Assembly (NCBI RefSeq): GCF_000006405.1
Contig: NW_003213656.1
Coordinates: 62,001-126,000, forward strand
Length of the DNA stretch: 64,000 nt
From: Perkinsus marinus ATCC 50983
Taxonomy: Eukaryota > Perkinsozoa > Perkinsida > Perkinsidae
Reading direction: 5' to 3'
Shown here: positions 12,391 to 22,238 of the stretch, piece after piece
Numbering within the stretch: position 1 is the first letter of the stretch
Layout of the letters: every line of letters begins with the position of its first letter
Program-made: the position numbers and the translations under genes
Notes under the pieces: generated by a model
The model's input: only the letters and a program-made list of their open reading frames with translations
Told to the model about the DNA's origin: nothing
Database searches by the model: none

Positions 12391-13437
12391 ATGAGCGCTG
12401 GGGCTTCCTTGAGGACACCCACCTTCACACAGCTCAGCCGAGAGGTTCTTCAAACTTGACCCGCCGTTGAGATGAGCATTTGTGCACACCGGAAGTTTGA
12501 CCAGTTCCTTCTGTCTCCCACGCTTCAACCACCCCGCTCAGGTGGATGGAATCTGCCTGAACGCTTCCCGAACAGAGTTATATGAAGATTTCGGTCAGTG
12601 TGTGGAAGCGTTGGATATCTATTCCCAAGGACAACAGGCCCGGTTTGGATACAGGCTGTTACGTCGTCCACTGAGTTTAGTCCCGAAGAGGGCCGGAATC
12701 GACAGGTATTCTCACATTCGAAGTGCCGAGGCCGCCTTGGAACTCGATAACCGCATCACCCTCCATGGCTGTTCAACTCTTCTTCATTGTTCGTTGGCAG
12801 CCCGTCACCATGTGTATGACTCACAGAATAATCGAAATACAGCAGGTACCTTCCATCCTCATGCTCTGACGATTACAGGATCAAGCCCATGGCAATCGTG
12901 ACCATGTTTTAAGGCTCTAGTGAGTATCTCTTCCATGCTGTTACGGGTGGGCCCATGAATTCCCGTTGGTCTTATTCATCTCGGAACGGTAGCTGTCCCG
13001 TTTCCTATCCTGCCAGAGGTAGGGAGCAGTGGGATTCTGCTCCTCCGGGTATTATCATCGATTCTCGCCAGCCTGTTTGAGAGCTTTCCTCCTTTTCTGA
13101 GCTCCCAGCCGCGCCAGAATTCGAACGGTATATGATTGACAATTCTCAGCAGCCTCGCGATATAGAGAACTATGTCTATGACCACTACTCTCACTACCCG
13201 CCTCACAATTTGATGCCTACACAGGCTAAGTCCTTCACGGCCGCTGTTGATCATGGGTATGCCTTCGGTGAGAGGGCTCCTCGGAAATCATAGTCTTATC
13301 CCAGTGGGTCGCAAGAGCTTGGCACCACTAATACTCGACGAGGCGCTCTTTTTGACGAATATTATAGAAGATATTTTCACCACAGGCCAGGTCTCGAGGG
13401 TTTCGAGAAGTATATGGATGATGCTGTTAGGGTGTAA
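12391..13437 (+). CDS. RRM-containing protein, diverged (5' end uncertain)
   Basis: A spliced gene downstream of the four-RRM gene. The clearest exon begins at 12542 after a ctcag acceptor and reads VDGICLNASRTELYEDFGQC then VEALDIYSQGQQARFGYRL. A 48-nt intron joins it to YSHIRSAEAALELDNRITLH. Together these match an RRM in order (RNP2, helix 1, strand 2, RNP1-like, helix 2), with weak RNP1 aromatics. A later exon reads FERYMIDNSQQPRDIENYVY and FTAAVDHG, joins over 48 nt to GSQELGTTNTRRGALFDEYY, and ends GFEKYMDDAVRV with TAA at 13435-13437. ATG 12391 (MSAGASLRTP) is a possible start, not a proven one. The RRM exon opens at the same codon position as in the neighbouring gene, so the two probably share origin. 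Confidence 0.6.
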
Positions 13438-14280
13438 CCTTATAAGTTTCCTGTTCACGCTGGAACTATCGCGTTAATGAGTATGCAAGCGGTGGTTGTT
13501 GAATCCGGCTGACTCAAATTCTCAAACCTGGAGATGTACGAGAATGAAAGGTTTTCCCGTGATAGAGGATGCGTCTCCACGCTCGAAGAGCTGACATTAC
13601 TGAGCGACCTGTGCGGATGACCAAGTGGGTTCGGTATCGTCTGTATTCAGGACGATAGTTCGGCCACCTCTGACCTGAATTCAAATGTTTGACAGATTGA
13701 CTTTAGTTAAATATCGCGCTGTGGAAAACGCTTCGGTCTCGACGTGAAGTTAGCGTCTACTGGGCGTTGCTCGCCTGATTTCGGATACCTCGATATACAT
13801 GGGTTTAGACTCCCTAATTTACCAGACAATGGACTTTGATAAACCGGATCTGCGTACGTACGTCAATTTGGCCTCGCAGTGATCCTTTCTTTGCGAAAAC
13901 GAAATTGCGAATCCCTTTCCCAACCCCAGCGTCTATTGGTTGAAGTGTATTTTCCCGGGTGGTTAACTGAGCAAAAGTTTTCGACAATATTCACTTGCCT
14001 GGGGCTGAAGTTCCTAGTCGAGAAACTTCTCAACCTCTTTTGCTGAATGGTCGAATTAGTCTGGAGTGAGTTGGATGAATCCAAATTGTCAAGATGGTCC
14101 AAGATAAACATGGCGAGGATCAACCCCCCCATGAAGTGTTTACGTGAATGATCAGGGTGATGAATAAGATTCGCTGAGCACGACTGCTCGTAGGGCGAAC
14201 AAGTCAGACGTTAGCTTGCTCAGAGCGAACCGTATACATTATCCAAGGTTCGAGCAGGCTCAGTGCTACATTTTGCTAGC
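13438..14280. other. Intergenic, no gene seen
   Basis: About 840 bp with no supported coding or RNA gene. The last 80 bp (14200-14280) weakly resemble the end of the tRNA-array spacer (a GGCTCAGTG-like stretch before the tRNA), suggesting an eroded edge of the array. Confidence 0.5.
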
Positions 14281-14362
14281 GAGTGTTTGCCCGAGTGGTT
14301 AAGGGGGTGGACTTAAGATCCACTGAACACGGTTCGCGTGGGTTCGAACCCCACAGCACTCA
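14281..14362 (+). tRNA. tRNA-Leu (anticodon UAA), copy 1
   Basis: Complete class II tRNA. The acceptor GAGTGTT pairs with AGCACTC and the discriminator is A. The D-arm contains the A box (GAGTGGTTAAG). The anticodon stem GTGGA/TCCAC encloses loop CTTAAGA, giving anticodon TAA. There is a long variable arm, and the T-arm GTGGG-TTCGAAC-CCCAC contains the B box. No intron. CCA is not encoded, as expected for a nuclear gene. Confidence 0.97.
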
Positions 14363-14521
14363 TATTGTTGAACGGTGCGGTGGCTTCGGTAGTCACCATC
14401 CTATGGATACCTACGCACCCGCCTTGCGCCGGCTAGGTGCAAACAAGCTGAATATCAATTCGACATCAAAAAACGGATAACCTTTCTAGCTCTAGCAGGC
14501 TGAGTGTTGCGGTGCGTTATC

Positions 14522-14603
14522 GAGTGTTTGCCCGAGTGGTTAAGGGGGTGGACTTAAGATCCACTGAACACGGTTCGCGTGGGTTCGAACCCCACAGCAC
14601 TCA
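14522..14603 (+). tRNA. tRNA-Leu (UAA), copy 2
   Basis: Sequence identical to copy 1 across all 82 bases. It lies 159 bp after the end of copy 1. Confidence 0.97.
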
Positions 14604-14762
14604 TATAGTTGAACGGTGCGGTGGCTTCGGTAGTCACCATCCTATGGATACCCACGCACCCGCCTTGCGCCGGCTAGGTGCAAACAAGCTGAATACTAAT
14701 TCGACATCAAAAAACGGATAACCTTTCAAGTTCTAGCGGGCTGAGTGTTGCAATGCGTCATC

Positions 14763-14844
14763 GAGTGTTTGCCCGAGTGGTTAAGGGGGTGGACTTAAGA
14801 TCCACTGAACACGGTTCGCGTGGGTTCGAACCCCACAGCACTCA
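14763..14844 (+). tRNA. tRNA-Leu (UAA), copy 3
   Basis: Identical to copies 1 and 2, 159 bp downstream of copy 2. Confidence 0.97.
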
Positions 14845-15003
14845 TATTGTTGAACGGTGCGGTGGCTTCGGTAGTCACCATCCTATGGATACCTACGCAC
14901 CCGCCTTGCGCCGGCTAGGTGCAAACAAGCTGAATACTAATTCGACATCAAAAAACGGATAACCTTTCAAGTTCTAGCGGGCTGAGTGTTGCAATGCGTC
15001 ATC

Positions 15004-15085
15004 GAGTGTTTGCCCGAGTGGTTAAGGGGGTGGACTTAAGATCCACTGAACACGGTTCGCGTGGGTTCGAACCCCACAGCACTCA
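15004..15085 (+). tRNA. tRNA-Leu (UAA), copy 4
   Basis: Identical tRNA body. Its 3' spacer is 10 bp shorter than the others. Confidence 0.97.
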
Positions 15086-15234
15086 TATTGTTGAACGGTG
15101 CGGTGGCTTCGGTAGTCACCATCATATGGACACCTACGCACCCGCCTTGGTGCAAACAAGCTGAATATTAATTCGACATCGAAAAACGGATAACCTTTCA
15201 AGTTATAGCAGGCTGAGTGTTGCAATGCGTCATC

Positions 15235-15316
15235 GAGTGTTTGCCCGAGTGGTTAAGGGGGTGGACTTAAGATCCACTGAACACGGTTCGCGTGGGTTCG
15301 AACCCCACAGCACTCA
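15235..15316 (+). tRNA. tRNA-Leu (UAA), copy 5
   Basis: Identical tRNA body. It is the last intact copy, followed by a more diverged spacer. Confidence 0.97.
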
Positions 15317-15456
15317 TATAGTTGAACGGTGCGGTGGCTTCGGTAGTCACCATCCTATGGATACCTACGCACCCGCTTAGGTGCAAATAAGCCAGAGGTT
15401 AGTTCGCCATCAAAAATCGAATAACTCTTCAGGCAGGTTGACTACTACACGGTGTC

Positions 15457-15496
15457 GAGTGTGGGGGTTTGCGTGAATTCGAACCTCACAGCACTT
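15457..15496 (+). pseudogene. Internally deleted tRNA-Leu remnant
   Basis: It begins GAGTGTG like the tRNA 5' end and then jumps to a T-arm-like GGGTTTGCGTGAATTCGAAC and an acceptor end CAGCACTT. The D-arm and anticodon arm are missing (about 40 of 82 bases remain). It sits about one unit length after copy 5, so it is the eroded sixth unit of the array. Confidence 0.75.
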
Positions 15497-16074
15497 GACG
15501 AATTTGAGAATCTTGAGTCGGCAAGGCTTAGCCTAGACACTTAAATAGCCTAGCAAGCTATCAGGAGTGTGAAGGTTACGTGCTTTTCCCCTTCCCACAC
15601 TCCTGTACCAGGGATTTTCCCGGAGTTTATGACCGAATACCAAGGTGGGAAGCTCGAAATTCAACCCATGGGGCCCGCGGAGCATGCAGCCTGCAGGAGA
15701 CTTAACCCGCTAGGAACCATGTCGTGTCTAGATTCTAAGGTGCTCTTCTCCTGAATAAGGTGTTTACGCATCAATTTGGATCCATCCCCAATGATTCCCA
15801 CTAATAGCAAAACAACACATGGTCCGAACAACACTAGATGATGATATCCTCAGCATTATGCACAGAATAGAGCATTACCCCACAGACTGTCTCTTACTGC
15901 GAGATCCGGCGACAACACCATTGCTAGCACGAGACCAGTCTTTGCGTCTGGATGTGACAGGGGTGACGGAACGGACACCAGTCAAGTGAGCCGTGGGGAC
16001 TGCGGTATCCTGTGCCGGCGGCGGGGCAGAGGACATCTGATATATAAACATCTCAGACATTATCCAGAGATGGT
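15497..16074. other. Intergenic, no gene seen
   Basis: About 580 bp between the tRNA array and the 3' end of POC5. The first T4 run on the + strand after the array is at 15584-15587 and could serve as a Pol III stop for the array. No coding segment is supported. Confidence 0.5.
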
Positions 16075-17666
16075 TTATGGTATTCTAGAGCCCACCATGA
16101 CGGCTTTCTCTCGGTCTTTCGAACCATCGTAGCTGACGAATGGCAGACTCTGGGTGTTATGCTCTTTCCGAGCACCTTCCGAGCCCGTGACCATAGCCAT
16201 GGCGGAACTGGTGGCCACGAAAGTCTCCCGCGCCATCAAGTTGATCCATGAGCTGTCCTGAGTTGGAATCAGAATTTCGATACTCGAAGGAGGATCCGCA
16301 CACTACTTGAGGCCTGGCTTCTGCTCCCACAGGATTCGTTGAGTTCGCTGCCGATGCAGAGCCGAAGAGGCGGTCGAACTGCTCCTCGGCTTCGCTCTCA
16401 TCGGCAGGCTGCCCACCTACAAACGATGATGGCCAAACCCGGCATTGTATGACATGAGCGCTGAGTTCCTTCTGCCTCACCCAGCAAAGACATAGCCTCA
16501 AAGTTCAGAGCACACACACCGCGCATGAAGACGCGCTTGAGATTATCCTGCATCATACGTTTCGTCTGCATCTCCTTCTCTAGCTCTGCTGTGAAGTCGT
16601 CTATTCTAGCCTGACGAATGATAGAATATGATTCTTTCCACGGAATGTCGTCTACCAGAAGCGTCGATCTCTCCTCCTCCCAAACCGCTGACTCATTAGC
16701 TCGCAGAGTTGCATTAGCCAACTCCATATCAGCCTGCTTTCGGGCAGCAGCCCTCCGCATAGACCGGAGCTTCCACGACACGAAGACTCGGCTCGACAAC
16801 TTCGCCTTGTAGAGAGCTCTCGAGAGCTTCGACTTCGTCTTTTCGTCCAACTGCCGGAGAAGTAAGCGAGCAGGCTCCAACTCCGCCAGGCCACGTACCC
16901 GCAGACTATTGTATATCTTCCATCGGGCCATCATCCTAGCCATCAGCAGCTGCCTGCGTTGACGATTACGCTGCTTGTGATTGAGAAATTGGACGCCTTT
17001 GATTTGTCTCTCGAGGGTCGCGACTCGATCATTCGCTACACTGAGACGACAATCAGATGGAACGATCACTAGATGTGTGAGTGTGACGTAGTAGTAGATG
17101 ACGTTATACTCGAGTCGCTCATTGAGAGCCTTGATAGTCTCTTTGAGATTGACCTCAGTGGCCTGTGCATGCATCTTGGCTGCAGTTGACTCCGCTTCGT
17201 GCCTCCGCGTGATACGTTGGCGCGAATCCATGAAGGCATCCGTCGCAGCGGTCCGGAGTTTGCCCACGACCTACGGAGGAGTCCCCTGGTGATAGTCAGC
17301 GTGGTATCCTCACTCCGTCAAGGGCCTTCTGGAAGTCCTGCATGTCAGCCCGAGCAAGAGTCGTCTTGGTCTCGGTTCGGGGAGTCTCTTCAGGAGACGG
17401 AAGCTGAGCCATTGGGCTCGGTAGTACTATCCCTTCTGGGATGGGCCTAGCAATAGGATCGCGATTGCCCCGCACTGTATGAGGGTATCGGCCAACCTAT
17501 GCTCGGGATAGTCCTGTTGCTCGTCGCTGACCTCGTCCGTCACTCTAATAGCCCCTGCCTCAATCTCGCTCTGCTCATCGAGCAACCTGTCCAACACTGA
17601 ACTCGCATTGCCATCATCAGCTGTGCAGGCATGAGCTCCTTCACTGCCGCCCTCAGGTCCAGACAT
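16075..17666 (-). CDS. POC5: POC5-like centriolar protein
   Basis: A structural protein of the centriole/basal-body lumen that binds centrin. It starts at ATG 17666 (MSGPEGGSEGAHAC), followed by an acidic N-terminus and a linker ending DMQDFQKALDG. Coiled-coil exons follow: VGKLRTAATDAFMDSRQRI, VATLERQIKGVQFLNHKQR and RWKIYNSLRVRGLAELEPA, the last with a Trp-centred centrin-binding-like repeat. The diagnostic block is QDNLKRVFMRGVCALNFEAM. It continues GGQPADESEAEEQFDRLFG and, over a 49-nt intron, DSSWINLMARETFVATSSAM to TAA at 16075. The join between the first two exons near 17450 is uncertain. POC5 is found in flagellated or ciliated eukaryotes, so it implies centrioles in the host. Confidence 0.75.
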
Positions 17667-17805
17667 ATAAGACACGTTAATATCAGTCCTGCCACTCAAA
17701 GCTCACTACTGATATCGTCATTGGATTAACATCAACTCATCACTATAATTTGTCGGAGGAACGGTATCAACATAATGTCTATTTACGTTACTTTGCTATC
17801 ATCAA

Positions 17806-18882
17806 TTATCGACTCGATGATACAGGAATGTCCACAACCTCTTGCTTCTCCTCATTCGACGCAAGCCACTCCTCCGGCTCCTCCTGTGCGGCCGTGAACT
17901 CTCGAGCATAACCCTTGATATCGCAATCAGCACTGCATGTGTATACGGCAACAACACCAAAGTCAAAATCGCAAGACGCCTTATAGACAAGCTGTGGTTG
18001 GATTTGGAACTCAAACTCCCTCGGGGCACCACACAGTTCACACCGTGTCGGGGACGCGGGCTGCTTCCCCATAGAAGTCAGCCATACAGGTCTGCCACCA
18101 CGACGATAGTAAATAACATGACCAGGGTTAGCCTTTGCAAGGAGCTCAAAGTCCTTATGCGCTTGGTCGTCAGCATCTATCTCCGGACATAGTTCATCGA
18201 ATGCCTCGATCTCCGACTCATCCATCATCTCCTCCTCGTTTTTCTTTCGGTATTCCTCGAGAAGGTGACTTTCGTCCCCAACCAAATCAGAAGCCAAGAC
18301 ATCACTTTCGCTGTCGGTCATTTCTTCGTCGCATTCTTCGATGAATAGACCAAACTCATCAACCTTCAACTTCCACCTACTCTCGAGTCTCTTCCGACAG
18401 GACACATGCACGCCCTGACCGTCACACTCGGCGACATCACGCGGCAGACCGCACAAAGAACAGCTCTTAGGCGCGATAACATCATCGCTCACAGTAGTGT
18501 CGTCTTCTGAGGCCGGGACTGGGGGGTAATACGCGTTGTCCCTTGGCAGTTGTGACCGCAACGCCCTGAACGATCCTGGACAGCTCCTACACGCAAAAAC
18601 ATATATGGTCCGATGGAAGGCTGCATCGTTCCCCCCAGGAGAGTAGATCTGAGCCAGAAAGGTGAGCGGCTTGGCACAGGAATCGCAAGTGAGATCTCCC
18701 GATGGCAAAAGCTCCGGGTCGAGCCATGCCGGGGAACCACCAATCTTGCTGGGAAAATATCGTCGTTGAAGTAGATGGTACTCAGAGGGCTTCACAGCAT
18801 AACCGACCAGAGGAGTAGAGCCATCCTCGGCGTCACTTGATGTCTCTGATTGGGAATCGTGATTGGGAGAGGAGACGTCCAT
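17806..18882 (-). CDS. PDCD2/TSR4-family protein
   Basis: A cytosolic chaperone family for ribosomal protein uS5 (Rps2) in 40S biogenesis. It is a single exon of about 358 residues from ATG 18882 (MDVSSPNHDSQSE); the upstream in-frame extension lacks an ATG. The N-terminal PDCD2 block reads GYAVKPSEYHLLQRRYFPSK then GGSPAWLDPE, followed by the Cys-pair region LTCDSCAKPLTFLAQIYSP and FACRSCPGSF. A middle CSLCGLP motif, a long acidic linker rich in Glu/Asp, and a C-terminal RCELCGAPREFEFQIQPQL complete the family pattern. It ends at TGA 17806. It lies 139 bp downstream of POC5's start in the same orientation. Being intronless is unusual among its neighbours. Confidence 0.88.
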   Translation of the reverse strand: MDVSSPNHDSQSETSSDAEDGSTPLVGYAVKPSEYHLLQRRYFPSKIGGSPAWLDPELLPSGDLTCDSCAKPLTFLAQIYSPGGNDAAFHRTIYVFACRSCPGSFRALRSQLPRDNAYYPPVPASEDDTTVSDDVIAPKSCSLCGLPRDVAECDGQGVHVSCRKRLESRWKLKVDEFGLFIEECDEEMTDSESDVLASDLVGDESHLLEEYRKKNEEEMMDESEIEAFDELCPEIDADDQAHKDFELLAKANPGHVIYYRRGGRPVWLTSMGKQPASPTRCELCGAPREFEFQIQPQLVYKASCDFDFGVVAVYTCSADCDIKGYAREFTAAQEEPEEWLASNEEKQEVVDIPVSSSR

Positions 18883-19144
18883 GATGGGCGTGATCAAAAC
18901 TAAAACATTGATGATTAGTGAGGAGTCTAGGAAGTCCACAGTTGCACATTCTTAGCTTCTCTGGGACCTTATCCGTGCACTATGGCTAACATACCAAGTA
19001 GAGGCTAAATCGACGAACGAGATCGGACCTCAAATGGAATCTTGGCGATATATTATTTGGTTTAAGTTGCGCTTGGGAAGATTGAGGTACCGCCCAACGC
19101 AACTTCGCTAGCTCCAAAAACTGACGAGCACTATGCAGTGTAAT

Positions 19145-19902
19145 TCAATACTTCTTTATGAAAGCAATGTAAGCAAACACCGACAGAGGTAGAGTGAACA
19201 AGGCCGTCACGTGGATGGCATTGAGGCCAAAGGCAGATCCTTCGACCATCCTATGACTCATTTTGTACCATCCTGTGACGCAGGCAATATAGGCCAGGAT
19301 TAGTGTGATTTTGCCACAGTACCTACACCAACGTAGCAGCTAAAGAAATATTGACCGCTGAGCTCACCTATGGATGATGCGGATGTAAGCCTCCACAGAC
19401 GGGGACGTCCTGATCTTACAGTCTGGATCAAGAGCTAGGAATCCGCCACATGCCTCACCTGAACAGAGGCAACTCCAACATGTGATGGATGCGTTTTGTT
19501 ACTCACCAATGAGCAGTCCTGCAGCCGTGACGCCTATCCAGGAGTGCCAAGACACAAGATGATTCTTCTGATGCATCTCCTTGTTCGTATAGATGACATA
19601 GAGACCACCAACTACGAACGTCAGAGTCAGGAAAAGCAGAAAACCATGGGTTTTCGTATTATAGTAACCTGTATCGACACTACATTGCTTCGATGGGCGA
19701 TTTGAATACCCCCAATTTTCTTGATGAGCACTGCTGAGGTGGCAATCGGTACCGTACCGACGAGCATGAGAAAAGGGTGCCAATAGAACCAGTCGATAGG
19801 AGCTGAGGACCCAGGTGTAGAAGAGTAGTCCAAAGAGTCCAACTTACTGGGCTTTAGAGCTAGTACCGCCACAATGGTGAAGACAACGAGAGGCCCAATC
19901 AT
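19145..19902 (-). CDS. Cytochrome b561-domain membrane protein
   Basis: A transmembrane di-haem electron carrier, in other organisms an ascorbate-dependent ferric or monodehydroascorbate reductase. It starts at ATG 19902 with a hydrophobic segment (MIGPLVVFTIVAVLALKP), then a 45-nt intron. The haem histidines are visible in order: WFYWHPFLMLVGT, KTHGFLLFLTLTFVVGG, VSWHSWIGVTAAGLLIG and, two exons later, AYIRIIHRYCGKITLILAYI. The C-terminus is hydrophobic (FTLPLSVFAYIAFIKKY) and ends TGA at 19145-19147. Five or six membrane spans fit the family. ZIP and ferroportin genes elsewhere in the window give a loose metal-handling context. Confidence 0.82.
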
Positions 19903-20367
19903 TGACCTGAAGAAAGGGAGGGATAGACGAAATGCCAACTAGCTTGCACTCATATCAATGGACCGGCGGAAAGGCGAAATATACACATAACCAACTACAA
20001 GTTCTAGTGACAATATGGAAATCCGGAGGCATTTTTCTTCCGTAGTTAGTGAGGAAACTTCTGGACTCAGCTGAGGAAAGTGGACATTTATTTCAACACT
20101 GGGAAGCCCCCAGGGAATCCACAAGCATACTGGAAATAAATCTTGCGCCGTCGAGTTTCATCAGCCTTGACCTTGGCGAGAGAGTCTGCACTCATAGACA
20201 CTGGAGAAGTCGTGATGGCGTGACAAAAAGAACTGCTATCAATGTTCACGGTATATCTCCGCTGATTCCCGCCGCGCCTAGTACGAAACTTCAACACATT
20301 ACAGTAACTAGATGATGCAGGCACGTAAGCAACACTATTGATACAGTGACGTCGAGGTGGAACAACC
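19903..20367. other. Intergenic with one copy of a dispersed 58-bp repeat
   Basis: No gene is supported. It contains the repeat at 20045-20102, which has a second copy at 32922-32979. Confidence 0.5.
20045..20102 (+). repeat. Dispersed 58-bp repeat, copy A
   Basis: Matches 32922-32979 at roughly 80% of positions, sharing blocks such as CTCAGCT-AGGAAAGT and ATTTCAACACTGG. It lies between two minus-strand genes. Identity is unknown; it may be a short mobile-element remnant or a conserved intergenic signal. Confidence 0.6.
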
Positions 20368-20958
20368 CTAATCGAGGAAACTGGAAGTATTGCTATCCTC
20401 CTCTGAAGAAAACGAACTACTGCTGCCAGCCATCTTGTCCGAGAACTCGATCATGGTCCTTATGAAGATCTCGTTGGTCATTCCTCTCGGACAGTAGCCG
20501 GAAGTCGTACCCAGTTTGGATACATCCTCACAGTTGCTGTACATATTGTCAAAGAAAACACATTCGTCATAGTTCATCCCAGTAGTGGCTCTGATCTTCC
20601 TCATATGTTCTTGTTTATTCTGCCAACCCCAACCCTCCCCTGCAGAGACCTTCTTCAGAGAACAGCCGGGCTGGTCAGCTATAGGATGAATCAAGTCGAG
20701 GACTTCCATAGCCCAACGTGGCTCGGCCGTCTTAGATGCATATCCGATCTCCACACCGTGCCTCACTAGCCACGTCATTATGGCGGGTATATCTTCGAAC
20801 AGTGTCAACGAGGGCGACCCTGAGGAACTTAGTCTTGCGAGTAGAGGTGGCTGATAAAGATTACCCTTAGAGTAGACGACACCGCCATCAAACTTGAATG
20901 GAGGGCCATAACAGAATTCGACATCTCCTTCCCATACAGTGTCATCCAGGTCAAACAC
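20368..20958 (-). CDS. Magnesium-dependent phosphatase 1 (MDP-1), HAD superfamily
   Basis: A HAD-type phosphatase of the acid-phosphatase/MDP-1 family, thought to act on protein tyrosine or small phosphosugars. The main exon opens at an acceptor (ctctcag) with VFDLDDTVWEGDVEFCYGPP, where the two Asp of DLDDT are the nucleophile and acid/base. IPAIMTWLVRHGVEIGYASK carries the motif II Ser, and the later block MNYDECVFFDNMYSNCEDV carries motif IV acids. A Ser-rich tail ends at 20368. There is no ATG at the exon start, so a short first exon, normally ending just before VFDLD, must lie upstream; I could not place it. Confidence 0.85.
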   Translation of the reverse strand: MFDLDDTVWEGDVEFCYGPPFKFDGGVVYSKGNLYQPPLLARLSSSGSPSLTLFEDIPAIMTWLVRHGVEIGYASKTAEPRWAMEVLDLIHPIADQPGCSLKKVSAGEGWGWQNKQEHMRKIRATTGMNYDECVFFDNMYSNCEDVSKLGTTSGYCPRGMTNEIFIRTMIEFSDKMAGSSSSFSSEEDSNTSSFLD

Positions 20959-21172
20959 CTGAGAGGCTCATAATACAATATCAGATTCACTATAATAGTA
21001 AGGGGTTATCGACGAGCTTTGATGCTGATAAACTTGGCCCGACAAGACTGCAGTATTATAGTATGTACAACGTATCAAACCTATGCGCCTATAGACGACG
21101 GCGCAACGTAATTTACATAAACAACGACATGCAGTATCATCTTATTACAATCAAAGACGGGAACGGCAAAGG

Positions 21173-21922
21173 CTATGAAATTGCCAGCAATCGTACCACA
21201 TGTGTTGGAAGAACCGCCAACTTCTCACGGAGGTCTTCGAGTCCCGTGAGACCCCCCTGCTCGTCTGTTCTCCCTACTTGGACCTTCCCTGACGACACTG
21301 GGACAGACGACGCGTTCTTGTCCCGTCTGCGAGCCAACTTGACTCGTTTCTTGACCATGGATAGGGATATTAATTCACTGAACTACCCACCCCTGCAGAC
21401 CCAATACGTACATAAAACTCGACCACCAGCGACGTGGTGAAGCTCCAAAAACAGCAGCTCTACCAAAGTGCATCAAAGAGCAGAAATTATATCGTGAAAT
21501 GTAATACACACCGAGGACAGTGTAAAAATCCCCGCGAGAAATCACAGTGGGAGTACTTCCCTGGATTCGACCCGGACCTTGTCGACAGCAGCACGGGCTT
21601 CGCTGGCCAGACCAGCCGCCACTGTGTGGAACCGTTTGGTCCGACGGTGGAGCAACCGAGAGCCGCCAGGTGGCAAGAGGGAAACCCCCATAGGCTCCTC
21701 GCCAAGTTCCGCCTCTGCTAATGAAGGTACAGTAGTTGAGACCCCGCTGAAAGTTCGGCCTTTGCGGAGAGCGCATGCGGGGAGGCGAATATCAGGAAGC
21801 CTTAGACCCGAGTCTGTAGTGATAATCTCCTGATCATCCAAGTCCGGATCGACAAGAATAGTGGACGTTAGCTCAGATGCATCGATGACCCGATACGTAC
21901 CTACATTCGATGCTGTAGCCAT
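21173..21922 (-). CDS. Hypothetical protein, two exons
   Basis: No family recognised. It starts at ATG 21922 (MATASNVGTYRVIDASELTS). The first exon is acidic (ILVDPDLDDQEIITTDSG) then proline/arginine-rich, and ends in DKVRVESREVLP. A larger intron follows, and the second exon reads VKKRVKLARRRDKNASSVPV and EDLREKLAVLPTHVVRLLAIS to TAG. The basic stretch could be a nuclear signal. The exon join is an inference. Confidence 0.45.
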
Positions 21923-22062
21923 TGAATATGGAAAGGTACATGAGACTGCTCGCGAGTGTGCCATGAAGAACTCTTAGTAATCGTATGACGAGTATAGTAA
22001 GATGCCTTCCCGACGTCAATCGCGATACTCTACTCGTGTGAGTGGACAATACTACTACTAGC

Positions 22063-22101
22063 AGAAGTGTAGTACTAGCAGTCTGCTAGTACTACACTTC
22101 T
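22063..22101. repeat. Perfect 18-bp inverted repeat with 3-nt loop
   Basis: The arms AGAAGTGTAGTACTAGCA (22063-22080) and TGCTAGTACTACACTTCT (22084-22101) are exact reverse complements around GTC. It lies between two divergently unassigned minus-strand genes, about 140 bp upstream of the start at 21922. It could be a hairpin element, a promoter palindrome or a small-RNA precursor. Confidence 0.95.
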
Positions 22102-22238
22102 AGGCCGATAGCTATGATACTGCAGTGTACAGATACGACTATCACCAATACTAAAAATGGCCGGCTAAACCGAAAATGTCAAGGTGTGCAGAGAGGTGCA
22201 AAGTCTGAGCTGTTCACAGAAGCCATTAGGCCACATAG

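Larger units (their letters stand above)
14281..15456 (+). repeat. Tandem array, five 231-241 bp units each with a tRNA-Leu gene
   Basis: Units begin at 14281, 14522, 14763, 15004 and 15235, giving periods of 241, 241, 241 and 231 bp. Each holds an 82-bp tRNA and a spacer of about 150-160 bp. The tRNA parts are identical in all five, while the spacers carry scattered substitutions; unit 4 lacks 10 bp (the cgccggctag stretch) and unit 5's spacer is more diverged. Open frames through the units are artefacts. No run of four or more T occurs on the + strand from 14281 to 15583. Confidence 0.95.

Noticed and set aside
14283-15225. Repeated open frames of 65-69 codons across the tRNA array
   Set aside because: They read through the tRNA bodies themselves and repeat with the array; no intron or protein signal.
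14281-15456. Regular repeat array considered as CRISPR
   Set aside because: Units are 241 bp with an 82-bp tRNA; spacers are near-identical rather than unique.
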